Of a stretch of 64,000 bases of DNA, positions 1 to 11,895 are shown piece after piece. The translations under genes were made by a program, and so were the position numbers. Numbering within the stretch: the stretch's first letter is position 1; every line of letters starts with the position of its first letter. Source of the DNA: Amylostereum areolatum. Lineage: Eukaryota > Basidiomycota > Agaricomycetes > Russulales > Stereaceae. The notes under the pieces were generated by a model, which was given only the letters and a program-made list of their open reading frames with translations, ran no database searches and had not been told where the DNA came from. The stretch is from assembly GCA_012932865.1 (NCBI GenBank), contig SAXG01000044.1, forward strand, positions 124,001-188,000, read 5' to 3'.

Positions 1-709
1 TCTTGTTGATTCTTCTGTATGTCTTTCCGTTTCTGTTGCGCTCGGTGGGCTGCCTTCTCGACTTCCTCCGGAATCGGACTTAATTTGGGGGTTTGATACA
101 GTTCTCTTAGGTTCTGGCGCGGTTTCTTCTGGAGGCTGTGTAGTTGCTGCGGGTTCTTGAGGATGCTGGAGTTCGGTTTGAGGGTTCTGTGGTTCGGTTG
201 TCGTATCGGCTGTGTCGGTATCGGGATCAAATTCCCAGTAGTCCTTAATATTCCCGGTGTAAGGTTTCTCTTCGACTTTCTGTGCGTCCGGGTGTTTCCA
301 GAGTTCTTCTGATGAGAGGGGCCCGATATGAGGTCTTGAATAATCTGGGCGCTTCCAATGTGAATTGTCGTAGCTTCCGTCTTCCTTTTCTCTTTTGGAT
401 CTATCTTTGAAGTATTCCGCTGCTGGGGGAAGGTTGTATCTGTATATGGGCGGGTTCCACTGGTATGCGTATGTTCCTTTGCTTTCTTTCGCGACGAGGG
501 TTCCGTCGTAGTAGAAAAGGAGATGATAGGGGTCAAATGTCCAGCGATGATCTTCGTTTCCGTTAGGGAAGTCTCGACTGCAGTTTGATTGGAGTTGAGG
601 GATCTCAAAATCTGATGGTCTTTTTTCAGCGGGTTGTTCCGCTGACTCCGTGGTGGGTGTTTCGTTTGACGCTCTGCGCCAAACTGTAGGGTGAGCTAGT
701 GTAGAGGAG
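1..709 (-). CDS. Retrotransposon 5' ORF (Gag-like), partial
   Basis: An open frame on - runs from just inside the LTR to the left edge without a stop, about 225 codons. It is rich in Pro, Glu, Thr and charged residues, with an aromatic stretch (YHLLFYYDGTLVAKES) in its first third. It begins directly after a TTTGGCGC-like segment that commonly follows the primer-binding site of Ty3/Gypsy elements. No ATG lies near the 5' end of the frame, so the start is unknown and may need another initiator or a spliced leader. The Gag assignment rests on position next to the LTR rather than on a recognised domain. Confidence 0.45.
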
Positions 710-721
710 AGCTCGTTCTAG

Positions 722-1463
722 TGTTAAGGACGGTCCTTATCACGTGACAAGCGGCTCAGGCTACAGTACTCGTGTGGATGAGAGGTGGGATCAGGTGATC
801 CAGACGTCTCGGCTATACGAAGTTAGAGGTCGATAAGCGAAGCAGTAAGTCTTCACAGAAGACTTAGGCGAGCTTTCGACTTAGTTACTTTATGCTCTCT
901 TTAGTAGTTTTAAGAGGAGGTTCTATTTAGAACAGTCCTGTATTTACAAAGAGAACGAGCTGAGGAATGGCTCGTTCGATGAGCCTCCTTTTATAAGAAA
1001 GGAGGTCGAGTAAATATATGTACATTGAGCGACGGTCGCATCAAGTATCTACGGGGATGAGACTGTGGCACCGTCGCGGCTGTGCCGTTGAGACGGTGAC
1101 GATCTGTGGCACTGTCGTCGGGACGGTGACGATCTGTGGCACTGTCGTCGTTGCGTCGTTGAGACGGTTACGAACTGGGGCACAGTCGTAATCCGTCGTT
1201 TAGCGACGTCCTTCCTAATAAGGTAATGGAAAATGAAGTACCTTGGACAAGTTGTAACACTACGCGGGATCGCACTTTGACGGTAGAGGTCGGAAAGAGA
1301 AAGCTTCACTGGTTTTAAGCTCTTGAAGCTTGAAGGCGCGGAGTTCGTCGGTCCGCGGTCAGAATGATCTAAGCGCCGGTGTCGTCTCCTGCTCGTGAAC
1401 TTATAATCCCTGCTAAATCTCTCGCAAGCCTCTCGGAGTTATAGGGAAAGATTTAGAGGAACA
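722..1463 (-). repeat. LTR of a Ty3/Gypsy-type retrotransposon
   Basis: On - this 742-bp segment starts TGTTCC and ends CCTTAACA, giving TGTT/AACA terminal inverted bases. It abuts the element's first ORF. The internal side continues with a primer-binding-site-like region and TTTGGCGC near 685-695. Inside it a 30-bp unit (GACGGTGACGATCTGTGGCA...) is tandemly repeated from 1092, with degraded flanking copies. The second LTR lies outside the window, so ends and target duplication cannot be checked. Confidence 0.5.
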
Positions 1464-2392
1464 CACCTGGTTCAGTTCCGGAGCAAGCCTGGGTGAGGTG
1501 AATGGAAGAACACGGGGGGCTGGGATTTTTCGGTCAAAACCCTTACAAAAGATTAGATAACCGGACAGGCCTCGTAAATGACGCGCGGAAAAAACAGAGG
1601 AAAGCTTTTTCGCTGATGTCCAAGTTCAAGTTGTTGCTTAGACGTAGCGGTTCAATCACATTCACAATCTTGACCTTTTTATATATGCGGCAGTCCTCAT
1701 CCCTCCTGTAAGCCCGCAGTGGACGGGAGAAAGCGATGCCCTTGCATACGGCCTTCCTCGGGCATCCTGGGTCGCCCTGGTTCAACAGGGTTCAACTCCT
1801 ACTACTATCCAAAATATCCAAACCCCGCATTAGTCCTCGTGCATATATTGAGGGGCTGCCTCATGGTCACAGGTCCAAGGAACTGAAACGAATAACCATC
1901 ATGGCAAGTCAATTGCAAGCAGCTGAGAGCAGAGAAAGGGAACGCGAGAACTTCAATCAGGCTCTCTGTGTAAGGAGACTGATGTATTACTCGTGTAAGT
2001 AGACCCGTCTCTTCCCAGTGGCCTCCTTCAAGTTCAACTTCCCCTCGTCATCTTTCATATCTTGTTCGCCTCCATAATGCTCACCCTGCCTCCATCTCGT
2101 GGCCACCTTTGCTCGTGTCATACGGATTACTCAAGGAAGATACGCCAATAGCCTGAGCAAAATTGTCGACTCTAAAAGCTTTCCGTGGTAGAAACAGGAG
2201 CATCTAGCGATTTGTCTATAGCATGGAGAAATACAACACAGAACAATGGATTCATATGAGGTGATAAGTATACAGCGTACTCCGTGAAATATAGCAGAAT
2301 GGTATGGGAAATTGCAAGTGGGCGTGGTCGAGGATGAGAGAAGTGGGTCCAAGTGGGGGCTGAGGTGTGCATCACGGACATGATCGGTATCC
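1464..2392. other. Intergenic, no supported gene
   Basis: About 0.9 kb between the LTR and the protease remnant. It contains only short ORFs on both strands without family resemblance. I see no RNA gene or clear promoter here. Confidence 0.4.
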
Positions 2393-3240
2393 TCAAACAA
2401 GAGTGGCGAAGCCAACGCGGGCGCTTCCAACGTCGAACGAGGTGTAAACGTTACGGAGGAAAACATCACCAACAATCCAAAATTCTGTTAAAATCGAGTG
2501 AGTAGTCGTACGTGAGAGGCGCGTTACTGGAGACGTACTGCTGCCGATGCTGTCATCTGCCGCGAGACCACCCAGACACTGTGAAGAGCCCGAAGATATC
2601 TTGCCAACCGGGAAGGTTGACGGGTTGATGGTAAACTGCTTGCTCCCAAAGGTGAGGCTGAGAGGGGTGGAGGAATTGCAAGGAACTGTTCGAGTAGCAT
2701 GAGCATGCATCCTGGCCAAGAAGACAGCATAACAAGGCTTACTTGAGTAGGTGCCACCGCCGGCACTCTTTGAACCCGGGATTTGGGCGTAGACAGCCTT
2801 TACGTTGGTGGTGTCGCCGATGATGAGGGTGGTGCCCGTGTCGATTATGGATGATGTGCTCAAAACAACCTTTGCCGTTGACGGCGACGGCGCCCAGGTT
2901 GACCTGCCAGTAGCCCTGTCGAACGTGCAGGCATCAGACAGTGTTCAATTGTCCACGACAGAGGGTGGAGGTATGTGTACCTGAGTGGTGACAGGAACGT
3001 AGGTGAATGAGCCAGAGAACAGTTTACTGTTCGTTCCCCCGAGGTATAGCTCTGAGCCACTGGTCGAAAGCTTGAACCCAAAGACAGAAGCGGTGACGGC
3101 GCCCGCCGCGACTATGCTCTGGAAAGGAGGGTTCGCGTTGTAGTCCGAGATGGACTTGAAACCCATGCCCATCAAGCCGTCCGCGGGAAACTGCTTACTG
3201 CCAAATCCAGTAGAATCCATCAGGAAAACTCCAAGTACTT
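2393..3240 (-). pseudogene. Aspartic protease (pepsin A1 family), 5'-truncated and frameshifted
   Basis: The frame carries the end of the N-lobe (PADGLMGMGF), the strand GYWQVNLGAV, the second catalytic motif IIDTGTTLI and the C-terminal block FWIVGDVFLRNVYTSFD. Introns fit at about 2982-2908 (donor gtacac), 2743-2694 (gtaagc, giving YS-IPCN) and 2532-2490 (gtacgt, giving IGSKFWIVGD). Between GYWQVNLGAVAVNGK and VVLSTSSIIDTG there is one extra base near 2869-2870 that breaks the frame. The prepro region and first catalytic Asp are absent: homology stops near 3240 at repetitive sequence rich in ACTTGGA. The family are secreted acid endopeptidases; this copy cannot encode one. Confidence 0.75.
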
Positions 3241-3589
3241 GAGCTGTACTTGGACTTGGAGCCGACAGCTTGGACTTGGTGATAATCCTTAGACATAACT
3301 TGAACTGGAACAATAACACTGGCTTGCTTGATCAAAAAGGTGGAACTTGGGAGTTCCCTTGGAGATATACTAGTTTACTTGTATCCTTGTACTTTTAGTA
3401 GTTAGCTTGCATCTCGGAAATCTGCAAAGCTGCTAAGTCGCGACTCGCGACTTCGTGAATTCGAGAACACGACCGGTCACGTGACTCTTCAGTTATGTCG
3501 ACGCTCAACGCCGCCTCGTCTCTTTGTCTTCAACCACGACATCCGTCGTCGTTGGGGATCCGGCCTCGTCGCCGTTGTCGACCTCGACC

Positions 3590-4180
3590 GCGCTGTCACC
3601 GTCACCCGCCACGCCCTCGTCACCTGCCATGCCCTCGTCACCCGCCACGCCCTCGTCACCCGCCACGCCTTCGCTGATCTCAACATCCTCGCCCGTCGCT
3701 CTCAACCTCCTTGCCCGTCGCTCTCAATGTCCTCGCACGTCGCCGCCCACGCCCGTCGCCCTCAATGCCGACACCCTCGTCACCCCCCAACGCCCACGCC
3801 TTCCTCACTCCCCAACACCCACGCCTTCCTCACTCCCCAACGCCAATGCGCCCGTCGCCCAACGCCAACGTGTCCGTCGCCCCCAGCGCCGATGGCCGCG
3901 TCATCCCCAACGCCGACGCCTTCATCGCACCCACGCCGACGCCCGTCATTCCCAGCGCCCACTCCCTCGTCGCCCCCTAACGCCGATGGTCTCGTCGTCC
4001 CCACGCCGACGCTCGTCACCCCCAATGCCAAAGCCCTCGTCACCCCCAGCGCCCACGCTCTCATCACCCCCCAACGCCCACGCGCCCGTCAACCTTCACA
4101 CCCTCGTCAACCCTCACACCCTCGTCAACCCTCACGCCCTCGTCAACGCAAATGCCACCCGTCACCTCCAGGCCTCGCGG
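3590..4180. repeat. C-rich minisatellite / low-complexity block
   Basis: Degenerate tandem repeats. An 18-bp unit GCCACGCCCTCGTCACCC runs from about 3615 to 3670, and a related unit ACCCTCGTCAACCCTCAC occurs three times near 4100-4150. Long Pro/Ser/Thr/Arg-rich frames are open in several registers at once, which is a composition effect. The block continues in weaker form to about 4740. I do not call a gene. Confidence 0.7.
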
Positions 4181-4744
4181 CCCCCAACGCACATGCCCTT
4201 GTCGCCCAACACCGTCGCCGCCGCCGTCGTCAACCGCACTGTCGTCCTCAACGTCCGTACCCGCCCTCTTCCTTCGCCTTCAAAGACCCCACCTCTGTCA
4301 TGCCCAAGGTGTGCGCTCCCACTGCTTCAGTCACTTATTAACAACACTCATGCTGCGGCTTTCTTAGTGCCCGCACCCGCGTGCCCGCCCTCAACGGCCA
4401 CGTCCCCTGCCCTCTACGTGCTCCCGCTTGCGCCCTCTCCTCCTCTTTCATGGTCCTGCCCTCGACGTGCCCGCGTCCCCGCCCTCGGCACACCGGCGTC
4501 CCTTTCTGCGTCACCTTTCGGGTTCCTGCTCTCGACGCGCCAGCGGTGTCGCCCTCGCCCTCAATGCTCATACTCCCGATGCCTTAGACGCTCATGACCC
4601 CGACACCCTCGACACTTGCGCCCCGGTCGCCTTTGTCGCAAGTGTCACCAGCACCCTCGACCCCTCGACACCCATGTCCCCGGTGCTCGCGGCTCCGTCC
4701 CCTTGATGCTTGTGGCCCTGTCCCCTTTGATACTCGTGTCTTCT

Positions 4745-5600
4745 CTCCTTCCATGAAACTTGGCCATCATATCTCACAGTATACATACATGTACACAGTA
4801 GTATAGAGAACCACAAATAATAATTTAGTTTTCCATTTCCTGAAATGTGTGTATCCAAAGCCTTCACAAGACTCTTCCAAGGCAGAACCCAAGCTTCCAA
4901 CAGGACCTGACCAATGACTGCTTGGGGACAAGGTATGCTCAACCTGTCCTCAAGGACATTGTACAGGATACTCAAGTGCTTGGGAAGGCATCTTCAAGCT
5001 ATATGTGACCTTGGCCCAGTAAAGGGACATGGCTTGGCCAAGTGCCATGTTACTTAGAGCTTGGGGCCTTGGGCAACTTGCCCAAGGGTCCCAAGGCACT
5101 GTCAAGTAAGTGGAGTTTTCCTGATGCATCTGGTATGCATGTGGCGATACAGTACTTAGAAAGAAAGGGTCAGCCTCCTGAGTCGTTGGTTCCGCACTGA
5201 CATTTTGGTTCCGACATTCAACCGGCCTTCGAGGCCTCCGAATGAACGACAATGAGCCCAATTCGAGACGATTAGTCCACCAGCTTGCCATGGTCGGTGC
5301 TACTTACTGCAGCGGCAGTGCAGCCTGATTCTTGAGGGCGTATTGAGTATTTGAATTCCGGGCCACTGCCGACACTGGATTTGTGGGATCGCCAGGATGC
5401 GTGGGCTGACTTCATGCGTGACAGAGATGTGTTTTAGAATGAAGAAAGCTCCTTGTCATGCAGTGATACTAGTAGACGGTGCGAGACTGCGAGTAAAGGA
5501 GCCTGCGATGTCGGGCCCAGGGGCCGGCGGATGAGCGATGACGGAGCGCAAGATGCCGACCAGTCGCCGATGCCGACGGCCCGATGCCGTATATCTATCT
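4745..5600. other. Intergenic, repeat-like
   Basis: Rich in CTTGG/CCAAG words, for example around 4990-5105. Positions 5102-5126 match the reverse complement of 3217-3243 at the truncation edge of the protease remnant. No gene is supported. Confidence 0.4.
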
Positions 5601-5624
5601 TTACAAGACGAAAATGTTCTTCGT

Positions 5625-5760
5625 TGATCTCCATGGATGGTCCTTTTTGGTCAGTTCAAACAGGGGGCGTGCAACCTTGGAAAAGTCCTCATGCGCCAAA
5701 ATTTGAATGCGTAGGGCGACAATCATGTAGCGCATGGGAAGGAAGTCCTCCCGCTGAATT
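5625..5760 (-). mobile_element. Ty3/Gypsy reverse transcriptase fragment
   Basis: The - frame at 5690-5631 reads EDFSKVARPLFELTKKDHPW. This is the characteristic segment following the RT palm in Ty3/Gypsy pol (usual form: FIxDFSKIARPLxxLTKK). It stops shortly after, and no other pol domain can be read nearby, so it is an isolated relic. Confidence 0.6.
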
Positions 5761-5900
5761 TCATCTGTCATAGGCCGTGTCGTGTTTGTTGTACGAACAC
5801 TGCCCGCCGAACTACCACTTTGCTGCGTGTTCAACGTTCAACGTTCAACACAGGGATACATTTGTTCGCATAAAACAAGGCGTACAATCTAGCGGAAATG

Positions 5901-6200
5901 TCAACGTAGGCATGTCATCGCCCAGGTCTTCCTTATAGCCTCCTTCGAGATATCCACCCACTCCCCCTCACTTTCTTTCATCTTGTCGAATGTCATGATA
6001 GCCACCCTATCTCCAGCCCATGGCCCGCGCTCCACCTCGTCGTCCCCCTCTTGCGGCCAGCAAACCAAAACTCCAGTAAGAAACCCGAGGCTGCAATATC
6101 CCAACCAACCGCGCCCAAACGGACTTCCTTTCTTCTCGTCGATGGCTGTCAGCAACGGTCTACCTGCGATGCAGGTTCAGGACGTCGCGACGAGGTACAA
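5901..6200 (-). pseudogene. Fragment of the MGQDW / F-box-like protein family
   Basis: The - frame carries GPWAGDRVAIMTFDKMKE, comparable to SWAGDRLVCIGTRLEG in the complete F-box-like gene about 0.7 kb away on the same strand. A stretch resembling GWxGYCSLG precedes it. The N-terminal exon and the rest of the protein are missing or unreadable. Probably a relic paralogue; identification rests on one motif. Confidence 0.35.
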
Positions 6201-6610
6201 GGTGAGGAGAGACGAGGATAGGATCGAGGGGGGCGAGTGATAAACGAAGGTGTGGACCTTCCCCTACAGCACTTAGGGAGGATCCCCCAGGTAGCCGGAG
6301 AATAGAAAAGGTCGAGATGACCCCTCCTCATAGATTGGTGAGCCCTTATATACATGAGGATAAGGACCCAAACGAAGACAAACAAAGCCGGAGTAGGAGT
6401 GGGTCAGGACGGACTACGAAGTGGGTACCACGGAGTACGAAGTGGGTCACAACACGAGGCGAGGTAAGTATGACTCCATGGTCTGGATCATGACCGAGGA
6501 AGCCGAGAAGTCCGGTATGCCCGAGGGGCCGGACGCGAGGCGAAGCCGATGCGAAGTCCGATGCGAGGTCCGATGGTAAACTATGGTGAAATAAGGTCCG
6601 ATGTATATAT

Positions 6611-7520
6611 TTAGGAGGCGTTCATGACAATGGCCTTCGCCGCATCTTGGTGAACGTATTGCTTCTTGCTGAGGTTGCATGCCACCCATACGCCCTTGCG
6701 GAGAGCCCACCCTCTCAGCTCGCCCATCGTGTCGAGCACTTTCTCCTCGTCTTCAGTGATCCGTCTCATCTTCCACTCGAGCCACTTGCGACGGGGACTC
6801 ATATCGGTGAAGCGGTGGCGCAGGGCGCCGTCATGATCGACCTCGATAAAGGGACAGATCATATGTGCGTCCATGCGTTCTTCAGCTTCTGAGTTTTCCG
6901 TGTCTAGTGCCACAAATCGGGATGCTTGGACCTGGTAAGCGAAAGGCTCCTCGCCTTTCGAGAACTCGGCGAACTCAGCTTCGGTGAGAACTTCCTTCGG
7001 GATGCCTTCAAGACGAGTTCCAATGCAGACGAGCCGATCACCTGCCCACGACTGGCATCTGAAACGTTCGTACAACATGTCGCGGACCCGTTCTAGGCCC
7101 AAATCCACAAGAGACCGATTAGCGAGAGAAAGGGCAGCGACGTCGACAACTTTGGCAATGTTTGAGAGCACAGCCCGAATCATCTCCAAAGGGAGCTTCC
7201 CAAGCATGCCAAGGGATCGACGATCCATGACTGGAAGCCGAATTTTCGTGAGGCTGAATGCAATTCAAAAAACTGAATATCAGCTGGCAATGGGAGTAGT
7301 GGCATCACTAACCTGCCTTTTGGATCCAGCTTCTCTTTCTCCAAGGGCATACTCAGAGCCCAGGTGAGGGTCATATTGGGGTCATCGAACCAACCCTCTA
7401 TAATCTTGCCCATGTATCGGTATTCACGACGGTCAAGGTTCACGCTGAAGAATCGAATCAGCGAGAAAGCCCACGAAGGTTAGAGATACAAGCCACCCAC
7501 ACCGTCCAGTCTTGACCCAT
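6611..7520 (-). CDS. F-box-like protein of the basidiomycete MGQDW family
   Basis: Three exons join in frame: 7520-7501, 7444-7313 and 7253-6611, giving 264 residues. Introns are 56 and 59 nt, with donors GTGGGT and GTTAGT and acceptors TTCAG and TTCAG. The 20-nt first exon supplies MGQDWT, then VVNLDRREYRYMGKIIEGWF. An F-box-like helix set begins around residue 72 (LGKLPLEMIRAVLSN) and a WAGDRLVCIG motif follows around residue 118. The family is common in Agaricomycetes; F-box proteins usually recruit substrates to SCF ubiquitin ligases, but the role of this group is not established. No disruption is visible. A fragment of a relative lies just downstream. Confidence 0.7.
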
Positions 7521-8222
7521 GACAGAAAGGTAGGTGTTGAGAGAGTGTTGGGAAAAGAGGCGCGGCGCGACAGCTCCCCGAAGTTTGGTTTAAATAGGAC
7601 ACCAGGAACGTATCCCGTGACTTGAACAATGGCCACAATGCTATTGTTTCGTCCTCAAATTCGTGACTGTTAGTAAGCAAAACATGCTCACTTGCCACTA
7701 GCCAGCGCTCGGCCAATGTACACCAGATCCACGAGGGAGATATATGGACTCAGGGCGAGGCCGTCGGTGTCAGGTGTCGGTGATGAGGGCAAGATGCCGA
7801 GGATGTTCGACCAGTCACCGACGACACCGGGTGGGCAGGACGTCGAAGGCACAGTGGAGGCAGAACTACAACCGGGGACAAGGCTAGGAAAATGCCGTGG
7901 TCACCGAAAGATATATGACATCCCGGAAAGTAGGGCACAACCTTGAAGACCTGTTAAAAGGAGATGCCATGAGGAGCGTGATATTTTGACAACGATAACA
8001 ACAATCGCGAGGCGCGATGTTGCCCAGGAAGGAAGAAGAAAGTGGAGAAGAGAATGGAGGGGTCCGCAGCGGGACGTGCGGGATGCTCAATGGAATGAAA
8101 AGATGAGGATTTGATGGTGTGAAGGTAAACGAGCACAGTAAACAGGAGAGTAAGTCCGGAAAAGAAAGGTATGTACGAAACGCAAGCTAGTGCCACCACA
8201 GAACGAACACTTCGACCAAGGA
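7521..8222. other. Intergenic between F-box-like and kinase genes
   Basis: It must hold the F-box gene's upstream region (to the right of 7520) and the kinase gene's 3' end. No convincing coding frame, RNA gene or repeat seen. Confidence 0.4.
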
Positions 8223-10115
8223 CTACTTCCTTGGTCGAACCAAACGCCGCGCCCAGCCCCTGAGCTTCGCACCGAGCCCGCACGGGACAGCAGGTTGTAC
8301 ATCGATACACTCCAGACGTGGCGCACGCATGATGGATACCATCGAATCCACAGCTGGAATCGATGGGCACGAAGAGGATGGCATCCCGCCCTTCTTCGCT
8401 TGAAAGGAGGGCGCGTCGACCTCAACATCGAAGTCGGGACCAGCTTCAGTGGTAGCCGGGAATTTGTTCTTGCCAGTGCGCTTGAACAAGGTGCGGACAA
8501 GGCGAACGAGTGGTGTCTTCTTCTGTTGTTTGGGTGGCCTTGTCGTCGCTAAGTCGGCGGCAGGGACAATGACGTCCAACAACGGCGCTGTGAATGTGTA
8601 AGTAGGATGTGGGTCCGACCGGGACTTGTACGGAGTGCCGCATGGTAGAGATAGACCCTCTTCCGTTGGGGTCGGAGGGATTTGAGAGAACACACGGGGA
8701 GAGGCGACCTCTTCCGAGAGCGCGGCCCAGTCACTGTAAACCAAGGTCAGAAACTGTGCCACATATGTAAAAGGAGAACGCACATGTTCGCGAGAAACGG
8801 ATGGTTCTTGATATCCCGGATGCGGCGCGTCCGTTTGGAAAAGTCCTTCGCCAAGAGCTAGATCTGACGTGAGTACGACAGCTTTGACCAGACCAGCTAG
8901 AATGCCGTACCTTCCGCACGAGATCCTGCGCATCCGAGTTGACAGCCGAATCGAACACGACGTTTTGTCTCAGGATTTTCGAGACCACGCGTTCATCGGT
9001 GCTGGCGTCGAAAGGGAGCTGCGTGTTTGCGTGAGCGAGCTGAACATATCGGACAATGAGCGGGACACACCTTGCCCGTGAGCATCACATACAGCATGAC
9101 CCCAAAGGACCAGATGTCCGCCTCGTACGAGAACCGCTGGCCCCTCACAACCTCGGGCGAGAGGTATTGAACCGTCCTGCAGTGGCGCGTGCTAAACCCG
9201 CCCGCGGCTGCAACCTTCTCCGCAAGCCCAAAGTCGGCCAGGATAGCGTGGCCGCGCTGGTCGATCAGGACGTTGTCCGTCTTGATGTCGTGGTGGATAA
9301 TGCCCTGTGCGTGGAGGGTGTCTAGCACAAGAAGCTGTAAATCCGCGAGGTCAGCGAAGGGCAGGGTGCAATGGGTATTCACATACGATTTCGGCGGCAT
9401 AAACGGCGACTAATTTCGTGTTGAAGACGACGCGAGTCAGCTCCCCGAGGCAGACCTCCTGTAATTCCACAGTCAGTACGGCGTTGCACACACAGATGAC
9501 GCATCAAGGACCGACCGTGACGAGGTAAAAGTAGGCCTTGTCGTGCCAGCTACCGAGCAGCTGAAGCTGACCATCTTGGCCGCGGAGACCCATCATGATC
9601 TCCTGCTCTTCGTGCATCTCCTTGGGCGTCATCCCTTCCTCTCGGAGCAGGGACTTTTCCATTGCCTTGATCGCCACAGACACGCCCGTGTGGATATCGC
9701 GCGCGAGGAACACCTTCCCGAAGCTGCCGCTGCCCAGATCCTTGAGCACCTTGAAATCGGCCCCGGAGAGCTTGCGAGTGAAAGAGCCGTCTGCTTTCCG
9801 GGGAGCGTAGATCGGGGTCGGAGGGGTATATTCAGATAGGAAGGATTTGGTGTAGATGGTGGACACGCTGGACACCGAGCTCGGGACGAGCGGTGTTATG
9901 TGCCCTTCTTCGAGAAGAAAGGAGAGGCCAGAAGGATAGGAGACATTTTCTGGGTATGAGAACGTGGGAAGGCATGCTGCGTTGGGAGACGGGGACGGGG
10001 ACGATGAAGCACTTGATGCAGACTGGAAGGAGAAGATGGAGGGAGGGCTCGGGGAGTTGTCCCGAGTGCTGTTGGAAAGGGAAGGCGAAGGGGGAGGCGT
10101 GAGGATCGTCGCCAT
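8223..10115 (-). CDS. Serine/threonine protein kinase, complete copy
   Basis: Six exons join in frame: 10115-9516, 9458-9387, 9334-9071, 9018-8911, 8857-8784 and 8733-8223 (542 residues). The first about 135 residues are Ser/Pro-rich. The kinase domain follows with glycine loop GSGSFGKVFLA, VAIK lysine, catalytic loop HHDIKTDNVLID (the usual HRD Arg is His), DFG (ADFGLAEK), SPEVV as the APE equivalent, and DIWSFGVMLY. The end of the domain reads NHPFLANIDWAAL, as in AGC-like kinases. All residues needed for phosphotransfer are visible, so activity is likely. A basic C-tail ends RRLVRPRK. Upstream sequence to 10665 is conserved in the decayed copies and may contain extra 5' exons, so the ATG at 10115 is a minimum. 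Three decayed copies lie beside GtaA-like genes in this window. Confidence 0.85.
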
Positions 10116-10665
10116 GTCTTGCGTCGAGGCAGCGTCGATAATGATTTGCGGGACAGTTGTAGCGACTGGTGACCTGTGAGAGACAGGGGAGAGCAGCGAG
10201 GTCGGGGTTGAGCTTGCGCGCCATGAGCGGAGCCGTCTGATCGAAGCCGTACATTGACCGATTCGTTCAGTCAGTTCGAGGAAGTACTGCGCAACCCCTG
10301 TCAGTGGATGTGCCGTCTGAGGACGACGAGAACAAACCAATTCCCTGCTGTTGAACGCAAAGGCAACGGCGACATCGGCCCACACATTGAGAACGCATGG
10401 ATGGTGGACGTTGATCGAGACGATGAAGAGCAGTCGGGGGACCTTGTACGCCGCGGGGAATATGGCCTGGGCGGGAACAAAGTCAATGCAATGCCTGGTG
10501 TATCTGCAGGGACGGACGCACCATGTCTCCCAATGTGGAGAACTGAAGGCCATGAAAGGAGAGAAAGGAGGCAATCTAAGAGCCAATCGTCATTTCCCTT
10601 GCAGATCTCGCTGAGAACTGAGGACGTACGGAGAAGGCGTTCTTGTAGACGATGGCGGAAGACAT
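10116..10665 (-). other. Conserved 5' exons upstream of the kinase (extension or separate small gene)
   Basis: On - an ATG at 10665 opens MSSAIVYKNAFS followed by a gtacgtcc donor. Further in-frame exons read FSTLGDM and then AIFPAAYKVPRLLFIV. The same start is recognisable in two kinase relics: MSSAAVYKNTFS near 56157-56193 and AVAYKDAFS near 43823-43850, each followed by gtacgtcc. That conservation suggests real coding sequence in the ancestor. I cannot show that it splices to the kinase exon at 10115, so it may be the kinase N-terminus or a short neighbouring gene. Confidence 0.4.
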
Positions 10666-10739
10666 CTTGGATTTGCGTGGGCGATTGAGAGGCCAGGAGT
10701 GAGATATCTTTGGATGGGTCGACGATTGAATGAACGAGG

Positions 10740-11407
10740 AATTCGTGGAGGGTGCGGGCGGTCTTATGTACGGGTGGTCATTTCAGTTCAGACCAGCGAT
10801 GCCCGCCTGCCTGGTCCCCAGTCAGAGACAAGTCGGCCTCTCTGGCCCAGACTGGTTGTGGAATCGTAGGCAAAGGAAACTGAAAGAGGTGAAGCATTGC
10901 GAACGCGTGAAGATACCCAGAAGATTCAAGAGGGTTTAACCTAGAGATCTCGAGAGGAAGTCGTCGGGAAGGGTGAAGAAGCAGAACGCAAGTTTGAAAA
11001 GTCGTGAGATATAGAGAGCGCCGTGTGAGGTTCTATAGGATGTCTTTGCCTAGGATATCATGGTGCTTGACTTTGCGTTGTAACTTATCGGGGCTGGGAA
11101 GGGCTGGGAGTGGCAGACCAAGACTACTAATACGAGTCCAAGTCTCCCAAACTGATGTTCGATAGCACGTGATATACAATACGTCCATGAACGCCCACGG
11201 CGCTAGCCCATCACCACCACCACTGCTGCCCAGTGCCCTCCTGCAATATGCGTATTATACATTCTACTATTTATTTCCTGACACTTCACCGGAGCCCGTC
11301 TTTGCCACCCCTTGTCTCCGTTCTCCAAGATGTCCACAAAACTATCTTTTCCCTGTGATGCGCTCACCACGAAAACGCTCCGCGCAAGCGGCCGCGAGCT
11401 TGGTCTC
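10740..11407. other. Intergenic / kinase upstream region
   Basis: Upstream region of the kinase. Around 10800-10870 it is still similar to sequence preceding the kinase relics at about 43.66 and 55.98 kb (GACTTGTCTCTGAC word on -). Beyond that I see no gene. Confidence 0.4.
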
Positions 11408-11895
11408 ACCGCGGGCAGAAGTCCATTTTTTCGGAGTCGAAACGTATTCGAAACGGGCGACGAAAGTACAAATACCAATCGTGTTTTTACCTGGACAAAA
11501 CACATTCCAAACATGTCCTTTCAGGCACATGTTCCTGCCTCGTGTACCCTCCTAAAACTTGAGGTTTCCGCCATGGGCAGCTATGAGTTCGAAATAAAGC
11601 CTTTTAGGACCATATTCTCCCTAAATTAAGCAGTTAGAAACCGGTTCCCCAAGGAGAATCAGTTTCGATTAGGAAAAGATCCGCCAAAAATTGCCCTGAA
11701 GCTTCTAATTTCAGATCAATCACTGCTCGTGGCGGAAATTTCTAGTTTTGGAAGGGTACATGAGGCAGGAACATGTGCCTGAGAGGACATGTTTGGAATG
11801 TGTTTTGTCCAGGTAAAAACACGATTGGTATTTGTACTTTCGTCGCTCGTTTCGAATGCATTTCGACTCCGAAAAAATGGACTTCCGCCCGCGGT
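11408..11895. mobile_element. Foldback element FB1 (long inverted repeats)
   Basis: A 488-bp element begins ACCGCGGGCAGAAGTCC and ends with its near-exact inverse GGACTTCCGCCCGCGGT. The two arms remain complementary for roughly 140 bp (left 11408-11552, right 11750-11895). The flanks GTCTC (11403-11407) and GTCTT (11896-11900) suggest a 5-bp target duplication with one change. No transposase is encoded. The termini are shared with the larger element at 63019-63809. It sits upstream of the GNAT gene. Confidence 0.75.

Noticed and set aside
1502..2002. Short frames right of the LTR, considered as a gene
   Set aside because: Under 90 codons each, overlapping on both strands, with no recognisable features.
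3524..4597. A 357-codon Ser/Pro/Thr-rich frame on + and overlapping long frames in other registers
   Set aside because: Several registers are open at once over a C-rich minisatellite. No domain, signal peptide or splice structure is visible, so compositional bias explains it.
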